Shown here in pieces: positions 6,795-10,527 of a stretch of 10,527 nucleotides of DNA. Within the stretch, counting starts at the first letter, position 1; every line of letters begins with the position of its first letter. This DNA comes from Betaproteobacteria bacterium (lineage in GTDB: Bacteria > Pseudomonadota > Gammaproteobacteria > Burkholderiales > Sulfuriferulaceae), in the NCBI GenBank assembly GCA_003455595.1, contig DMQT01000209.1, forward strand, positions 1-10,527, read 5' to 3'. The position numbers and the translations under genes were made by a program. Under the pieces are notes generated by a model, which was given only the letters and a program-made list of their open reading frames with translations, was not told the DNA's origin and searched no databases.

Positions 6795-7761
6795 ATTGAA
6801 TCTCCTTCAACAAGGTGGGTGCTGCTTCGATCACGCGCAGCAGTGCTGCGACTTCGGCGCGGGGTAGAAATAATGGACGCCGTGCCGCGCATTGAGCGGC
6901 CAGCTGTGCAAGCCAGGCCGGGTCGCGTTCAGCATGGTCGAGCAGCGTTGCAAGTGCAGCCGCATCGCCGGGCGGATAGTAGCCCGCATAATCCATTCCC
7001 AGCATGCCGAGATTGCCCGGAATGGCCGAGGCGATCACTGGCGTGCCGACGGCGACCGCCTCGCAAATGACATTGGCGCCGCCTTCCATGTACGAACTGA
7101 TGACCATCAGCGACGCGCGTGCCAGCTGGCGCATCACTGCGCCGTGCGGGCGGTCGCCGAGCCAGCGGTAGCGTGGCTCGATCTGCATCCAGTGCTGCGC
7201 CTGCGCGGCCATGTTGGCGTCGAGTGCTTGTCCGATCTGGCGGATGCGGATACGGCTGTTAGAGGGCAATAAACGCAGCGCTTCAATTGCGCGGAATGGG
7301 TCTTTTTCCGGGCGCAGGTGGCCGATGACGCAGACTTCGAAGGCGCGTTTGAGCGGCGCGCGCCGCGCTTGCGTGGCGGCAGACTGGTATACCACGCACG
7401 TCTTGGCGCGCAGCGCAGGTGCCAACGCATTCAGCCCTTGATCCTGCAGCACGATGATACGCGTCGCCAGCGTCAGACTGCGCTGTGCGGCCGCGTCGAA
7501 TTGAATGTCGCGGTAAATATCCGTGCCGGTCAGCGCCACAATCAAGGGCGAGTGCGGCTGCGCGGCGTGAAAGCGGGCGATCGAATCGGCGCTGCGGCGT
7601 GCGTGCAGCGCCAGCATTAAATCAGCAGGTTGATCGTCCCAATTTACGCGCAATTCGACCTGGTGGCCGTGCTGACGCAGCATGGCGGCCCAGCGCAGCG
7701 CAGTGTGGCGGTTGCCTAGATGCGAGCCGGGCGGGGCAGGGGTGATGAGGCAGATTTTCAT
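6733..7761 (-). CDS. senB: SenB-like glycosyltransferase (TIGR04348 family)
   Basis: The 342-residue protein has a GT-B glycosyltransferase plan. It opens with MKICLITPAPPGSHLGNRHT and continues with LALHARRSADS near 50-60, LTGTDIYRD near 77-85, LQDQGLNALAPALRAK near 105-120, GHLRPEKDPFRA at 147-158, and the donor-binding end EGGANVICEAVAVGTPVIAS with Glu226 and Glu234 seven residues apart (E-x7-E). This whole pattern matches TIGR04348, the family of the selenosugar synthase SenB, which joins selenophosphate and a UDP-sugar on the way to selenoneine. The usual partners senA and the SelD-like senC are not in the window, so its true substrate is open. ATG at 7761 is preferred; a TTG at 7782 is in frame. 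No Shine-Dalgarno sequence is evident. Confidence 0.8.
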   Translation of the reverse strand: MKICLITPAPPGSHLGNRHTALRWAAMLRQHGHQVELRVNWDDQPADLMLALHARRSADSIARFHAAQPHSPLIVALTGTDIYRDIQFDAAAQRSLTLATRIIVLQDQGLNALAPALRAKTCVVYQSAATQARRAPLKRAFEVCVIGHLRPEKDPFRAIEALRLLPSNSRIRIRQIGQALDANMAAQAQHWMQIEPRYRWLGDRPHGAVMRQLARASLMVISSYMEGGANVICEAVAVGTPVIASAIPGNLGMLGMDYAGYYPPGDAAALATLLDHAERDPAWLAQLAAQCAARRPLFLPRAEVAALLRVIEAAPTLLKEIQYENQLMDTGTERTDTLRARG

Positions 7762-7861
7762 TGGGCTGCATGGACCGTTCAATGATCAGTTCATGATACT
7801 CGCCAACAATGACACACAGTATGCTGGGCAGCACTTTCGTGGTCGATAAATCCGGCAGGCT

Positions 7862-7880
7862 CCCGGGCGAATGCCCTGGG
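7862..7880 (-). terminator. Terminator-like hairpin after the intact HD-GYP gene
   Basis: On the minus strand, CCCAGGGC and GCCCGGG pair around an ATTC loop, giving seven GC-rich pairs with one bulged A. It lies 12 bases beyond the stop of the DUF3391/HD-GYP gene. No T-run follows, so an intrinsic terminator is only a possibility. A second small hairpin, GTTAG/CTAAC, overlaps the stop codon itself (7884-7897). Confidence 0.4.
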
Positions 7881-7892
7881 GACGTTAGACGC

Positions 7893-9110
7893 CTAACATA
7901 TGCCTGTCATTTTCTGGAGATCGAACCCCCATTTAGCCGCATTTTCCATACTTTCAATGCTGTCCTGCGTGCGTGACATGTCGACAAACTCCATCGCAAT
8001 AGGCGCATTCGAGCGGCTGGAAAAAAATACCTTTACAACCGGTTTCAGCAGGCTCTGGCTGGACTGATCGGTTACCACCGCCAATCTACCCGACTTGAGT
8101 TTAAGCAAAGTGCCAACCGGATAAATCCCCACGGTTTTGACAAAAGCCCGAAATACCGACTCATCAAAATGGCCATCCTGCCATTCCGTCATCTTGCGCA
8201 ATGCTTCGGCTGGCGCCCAGCCTGCCTTATAGCAACGATTGGAGGTGATTGCGTCATACACGTCGCACACTGCCCCCATCCGTGCAAACAGGCTAAGCGC
8301 TGCGCCTGACAACCTGTCCGGATAGCCTGTACCATCAACCCGCTCATGGTGATGCAAACAAACATCTAGCACCACATCATCTACCCCAGGGCAATCCTTA
8401 AGCATTTCCCAGCCTCTGAGCGAGTGGGTTTTGATCTCGTCGAATTCCTGCTCGGTCAAACGTCCCGGTTTATTGAGTACCTCGTCAGGTATCGCCATTT
8501 TTCCAATGTCGTGCAGCAAGCCAGCCATGCCCAAGGATTTAAGCGTGTCACCGGTTATGCCCATCTGTTTGCCCAGCGCAATCATCAATGCGCAGACGGC
8601 AACCGAATGCAGAAAAGTGTAATCGTCCTTGTTTTTTAACTTGGCAAGACTTAACAGCGCGCCAGGATTGCGGGCAACGGACTCGTTAATTTCATCCACC
8701 AGCGATGCCATTTCACCCATCGGCAATGCCCTGCCCATTCGCGCTTCATTAAACAGGGACATGACAGCTTGCTTGGCCTTTCCCTGGAGTTTTCTGGCGC
8801 GCTCCAGCTCCTGTTCCAACGGCACCCGCATTTCTGCTTTTTGTTCTGTAATAGCCGCTTGCAACAGTATTTTTTCCGTCTGTAGCGCGGCTTCCTCGGC
8901 AGAAACTTCGCCCACCTGCGCGGCTACATCCGCGCCCTTCGAGGTGTCTATCCATACCTCACGAACGCCACCTTGCTGAAGCGTCGCCAGATCCTTGTTG
9001 TTCGCCAGTTTAAATGAGGTTTTCCAGAATGGATGATCCATCCAGCTGCCACACAACTCATCGATATACATGCCTAATCTGAGGTCGTGTACTTTAATTT
9101 TTTTACGCAT
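7893..9110 (-). CDS. DUF3391/HD-GYP cyclic-di-GMP phosphodiesterase
   Basis: HD-GYP proteins hydrolyse cyclic-di-GMP and so shift cells toward motility. The 405-residue protein starts with a DUF3391-like domain (residues 1-60, KIKVHDLRLGMYIDEL and GVREVWIDTSKG). A charged, Ala/Glu-rich, likely coiled linker follows near 65-120. The HD-GYP domain then spans about 150-310 with all the usual metal and active-site positions: His168 (FLHSVAV), His200-Asp201 (GLLHDIGKMAIPDE), His229 (KTHS), His254-His255 (LHHHERVDGTGYP) and Asp283 (VCDVYDAITSNRCY). The C-terminal GIYPVGTLLKLKSGRLAVV tail matches the other HD-GYP gene in the window. No membrane segment is seen, so it is cytoplasmic. The ATG has AGGA seven bases upstream. 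It is transcribed away from the methyltransferase gene. Confidence 0.95.
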   Translation of the reverse strand: MRKKIKVHDLRLGMYIDELCGSWMDHPFWKTSFKLANNKDLATLQQGGVREVWIDTSKGADVAAQVGEVSAEEAALQTEKILLQAAITEQKAEMRVPLEQELERARKLQGKAKQAVMSLFNEARMGRALPMGEMASLVDEINESVARNPGALLSLAKLKNKDDYTFLHSVAVCALMIALGKQMGITGDTLKSLGMAGLLHDIGKMAIPDEVLNKPGRLTEQEFDEIKTHSLRGWEMLKDCPGVDDVVLDVCLHHHERVDGTGYPDRLSGAALSLFARMGAVCDVYDAITSNRCYKAGWAPAEALRKMTEWQDGHFDESVFRAFVKTVGIYPVGTLLKLKSGRLAVVTDQSSQSLLKPVVKVFFSSRSNAPIAMEFVDMSRTQDSIESMENAAKWGFDLQKMTGIC

Positions 9111-9161
9111 AATTCCATCCTGCTCCCGGTTAATTTTATTATCGTCATAATTGATCGTCTC

Positions 9162-9187
9162 TGTAGGCCAATTTTCATTGGGCTACA
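9162..9187. promoter_or_regulatory. 26-base imperfect dyad between divergent genes
   Basis: TGTAGGCCAAT (9162-9172) and ATTGGGCTACA (9177-9187) form an inverted repeat with 10 of 11 matching pairs and a 4-base centre (TTTC). It lies in the 107-base gap between the minus-strand HD-GYP gene and the plus-strand methyltransferase gene. The right arm overlaps a TACAAT hexamer (9184-9189) that could be a -10 box for the methyltransferase gene. An operator controlling one or both genes is plausible; a leader hairpin is the alternative. Confidence 0.45.
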
Positions 9188-9189
9188 AT
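9184..9189 (+). promoter_or_regulatory. Candidate -10 box for the RNA methyltransferase gene
   Basis: TACAAT matches the sigma-70 -10 consensus at five of six positions and lies 28 bases before the chosen ATG. No good -35 hexamer is seen at the usual distance (9161-9166 reads CTGTAG). If used, transcription would begin downstream of the alternative TTG at 9191, which supports ATG 9218 as the start. Confidence 0.25.
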
Positions 9190-9217
9190 ATTGCACCCCC
9201 ATTTCTCTGCCCAACCG

Positions 9218-9982
9218 ATGCTTGAAATTCTGACCTCTCCCCAAAACCCGCGCTATAAGCAGCTTAAAAAGCTGGCTGAATCGGCTGCTACCCGGCGCGA
9301 GTCGGGGCAAACCCTGCTCGATGGTGAGCATCTGCTGGCTGCCGCGCTGGATGCGGGCGTGCGGCCGCGCGTGGTGCTGACACCGCTGGATGCGCCGATG
9401 CATCGCTTGCTGGCGCGCTGTGCGGCAGTCGAACATATCCAGCTTGCGCCGGCGCTGTTCAACGCGCTGTCGCCGGTGAAAACGCCGACCGGCGTGCTGG
9501 CGCTGATCGACATTCCGGCCGCCGTGCCGCCTGCGTCGCCGCCGTTTTGCGTGCTGCTCGAAGCCATTCAGGACCCCGGTAATCTCGGCACCATGTTGCG
9601 CAGCGCGGCGGCGGCAGGGGTGGGCGTGGCCTACCTGTCGCCGCAATGCGCCGATGCCTGGTCGCCCCGGGTGTTGCGCGCGGGCATGGGCGCACATTTC
9701 ACCATGCAGATCATCGAGCACGCCGACCTGTGTGCGGTAGCACGCCAGTTTGACGGCGCAGTGTGCGCCGCCGAGCTGGACGCATCGCAAACCTTGTATC
9801 AGATCGACTTGCATGGTGCGGTGGCGTTTGCGGTGGGCAACGAGGGCGCGGGGCTGTCGCCCGAACTCTGTGCGGCTGCGAGCGTGCGTTTCAGTATCCC
9901 GATGCCGGGGCAAGTGGAATCGCTCAACGCGGCAGCGGCATTGGCGGTATGCTTGTTTGAACGGGTTCGACAGAAAGGTTAG
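9218..9982 (+). CDS. TrmH-family (SPOUT) RNA 2'-O-methyltransferase
   Basis: This 254-residue protein is predicted to transfer methyl from S-adenosylmethionine to a ribose 2'-OH in rRNA or tRNA. The N-terminal substrate-binding part has SPQNPRYKQLKKLAES and LLDGEHLL, then LIDIP near residue 97. The C-terminal knotted SPOUT domain shows all three family motifs: LEAIQDPGNLGTMLRSA (residues 114-130, with Asn122 and Arg128), VGNEGAGLS (206-214, Glu209) and IPMPGQVESLNAAAALAV (227-244, with Ser235 and Asn237). The RNA site modified cannot be told from sequence. ATG at 9218 is chosen because family members begin close to ILTSPQN; an in-frame TTG at 9191 would add nine residues. No clear ribosome site precedes either. 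ppsA follows after three bases. Confidence 0.92.
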   Translation: MLEILTSPQNPRYKQLKKLAESAATRRESGQTLLDGEHLLAAALDAGVRPRVVLTPLDAPMHRLLARCAAVEHIQLAPALFNALSPVKTPTGVLALIDIPAAVPPASPPFCVLLEAIQDPGNLGTMLRSAAAAGVGVAYLSPQCADAWSPRVLRAGMGAHFTMQIIEHADLCAVARQFDGAVCAAELDASQTLYQIDLHGAVAFAVGNEGAGLSPELCAAASVRFSIPMPGQVESLNAAAALAVCLFERVRQKG

Positions 9983-9985
9983 CGC

Positions 9986-10527
9986 ATGGATGCATCGTAT
10001 ATTCTGGATTTCAGCGAAATCAATCTGGCCGATGTGTCACGCGTGGGCGGCAAGAACGCCTCGCTGGGCGAGATGATCGGGGCGTTATCCGCAGCCGGGG
10101 TGAATGTGCCCGGCGGCTTCGCCACCACCGCGCAGGCGTTTCGGGATTTTCTCGATTTTAATCAGCTGACGACGCGCATCAATGCGGCGCTGGCGAGCCT
10201 TGATGTGGCCGATGTGGGCCAGCTGGCGCGTACCGGTGCGCAGATCCGCGACTGGGTGGCAGGTGCAGTGTTCCCGTCACAACTCGACGCCGCCATTCGC
10301 AGCGCTTACGCTGGACTGGACGGTGATGCCTCGGTCGCGGTGCGTTCATCCGCCACCGCCGAAGACCTGCCCAACGCTTCCTTCGCCGGGCAGCAGGAAA
10401 CCTACCTCAACATTGAGGGCGTGGACAATCTGCTCGCGGCCATCCGCCTGGTGTTCGCCTCACTGTATAACGACCGCGCCATTGCCTATCGCGTGCATCA
10501 GGGTTTCGACCACGCCAAGGTGGCGCT
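9986..10527 (+). CDS. ppsA: Phosphoenolpyruvate synthase, N-terminal part (partial)
   Basis: PpsA converts pyruvate and ATP to phosphoenolpyruvate, AMP and phosphate, an entry step of gluconeogenesis. The window holds the first 180 codons and two further bases; the gene runs off the right edge. The visible part is the ATP-grasp-like nucleotide-binding region: [15 protein letters not shown] near residues 20-34, [12 protein letters not shown] near 41-52, [13 protein letters not shown] at 117-129, [13 protein letters not shown] at 131-143 and [11 protein letters not shown] at 159-169. The phosphohistidine and pyruvate-binding domains lie outside. ATG at 9986 has AAAGG about nine bases upstream and comes three bases after the methyltransferase stop, so the two genes are probably co-transcribed. 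Confidence 0.95.
   Translation, partial: MDASYILDFSEINLADVSRVGGKNASLGEMIGALSAAGVNVPGGFATTAQAFRDFLDFNQLTTRINAALASLDVADVGQLARTGAQIRDWVAGAVFPSQLDAAIRSAYAGLDGDASVAVRSSATAEDLPNASFAGQQETYLNIEGVDNLLAAIRLVFASLYNDRAIAYRVHQGFDHAKVA

Noticed and set aside
7762..7782. TTG start adding seven residues to the SenB-like protein
   Set aside because: Family members begin directly with the MKICLITPAPPG-like segment, so ATG at 7761 fits better.
9191..9217. TTG start adding nine residues to the methyltransferase
   Set aside because: The extra residues do not resemble the family, no ribosome site precedes the TTG, and it nearly abuts the candidate -10 box.
9074..9913. 279-codon minus-strand open frame opposite the RNA methyltransferase
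   Set aside because: Extreme Arg/His/Gln content and full overlap with a gene showing all three SPOUT motifs. Its end also overlaps the HD-GYP start in another frame.
1..10527. CRISPR array, tRNA/rRNA gene, transposase or integrase
   Set aside because: No regularly spaced repeats, no cloverleaf-like sequence, and no protein with recombinase or transposase motifs were seen on either strand.

Overview
The window looks like the chromosome of a Gram-negative betaproteobacterium. The main reason is the tightly packed lipid A block lpxD-fabZ-lpxA-lpxB-rnhB, followed further on by a TrmH-family RNA methyltransferase and phosphoenolpyruvate synthase (ppsA). From general knowledge, that set of neighbours is familiar in betaproteobacteria. 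The coding sequence favours G or C at third codon positions. Genus cannot be decided from the sequence alone.

Left block (1-3075, all + strand): the end of lpxD, then fabZ, lpxA, lpxB and rnhB. Gaps run from a few bases to none: lpxA stops and lpxB starts on adjacent codons, and lpxB and rnhB share an ATGA overlap. This is an operon linking early lipid A assembly with the dehydratase that feeds fatty acid synthesis. LpxA carries a bulky Ile where the E. coli enzyme has its chain-length 'ruler' glycine, which points to a short 3-hydroxyacyl chain.

Middle block (about 3076-9190, mixed strands, larger gaps): probably an accessory insert between rnhB and the methyltransferase. It holds a four-helix CopD-like membrane protein (+), an HD-GYP-type protein that has lost its HD metal-binding pair (-), and a stand-alone 130-residue Rossmann NAD(P)-binding domain (-). 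A roughly 400-base low-coding stretch with possible gene remnants follows, then an unrecognised 225-residue protein (+), a small exported protein (-), a SenB-like (TIGR04348) glycosyltransferase (-) without other selenoneine genes, and an intact DUF3391/HD-GYP protein (-). Two HD-GYP proteins, one intact and one degenerate, plus a free sensor-like Rossmann domain suggest cyclic-di-GMP signalling. This is inference.

Right block (9218 to end, + strand): a complete SPOUT/TrmH-family RNA methyltransferase and the first 180 codons of ppsA, three bases apart. A 26-base imperfect dyad lies between the intact HD-GYP gene and the methyltransferase, in the shared upstream region. I saw no tRNA, rRNA, CRISPR array, transposase or IS end in the window.
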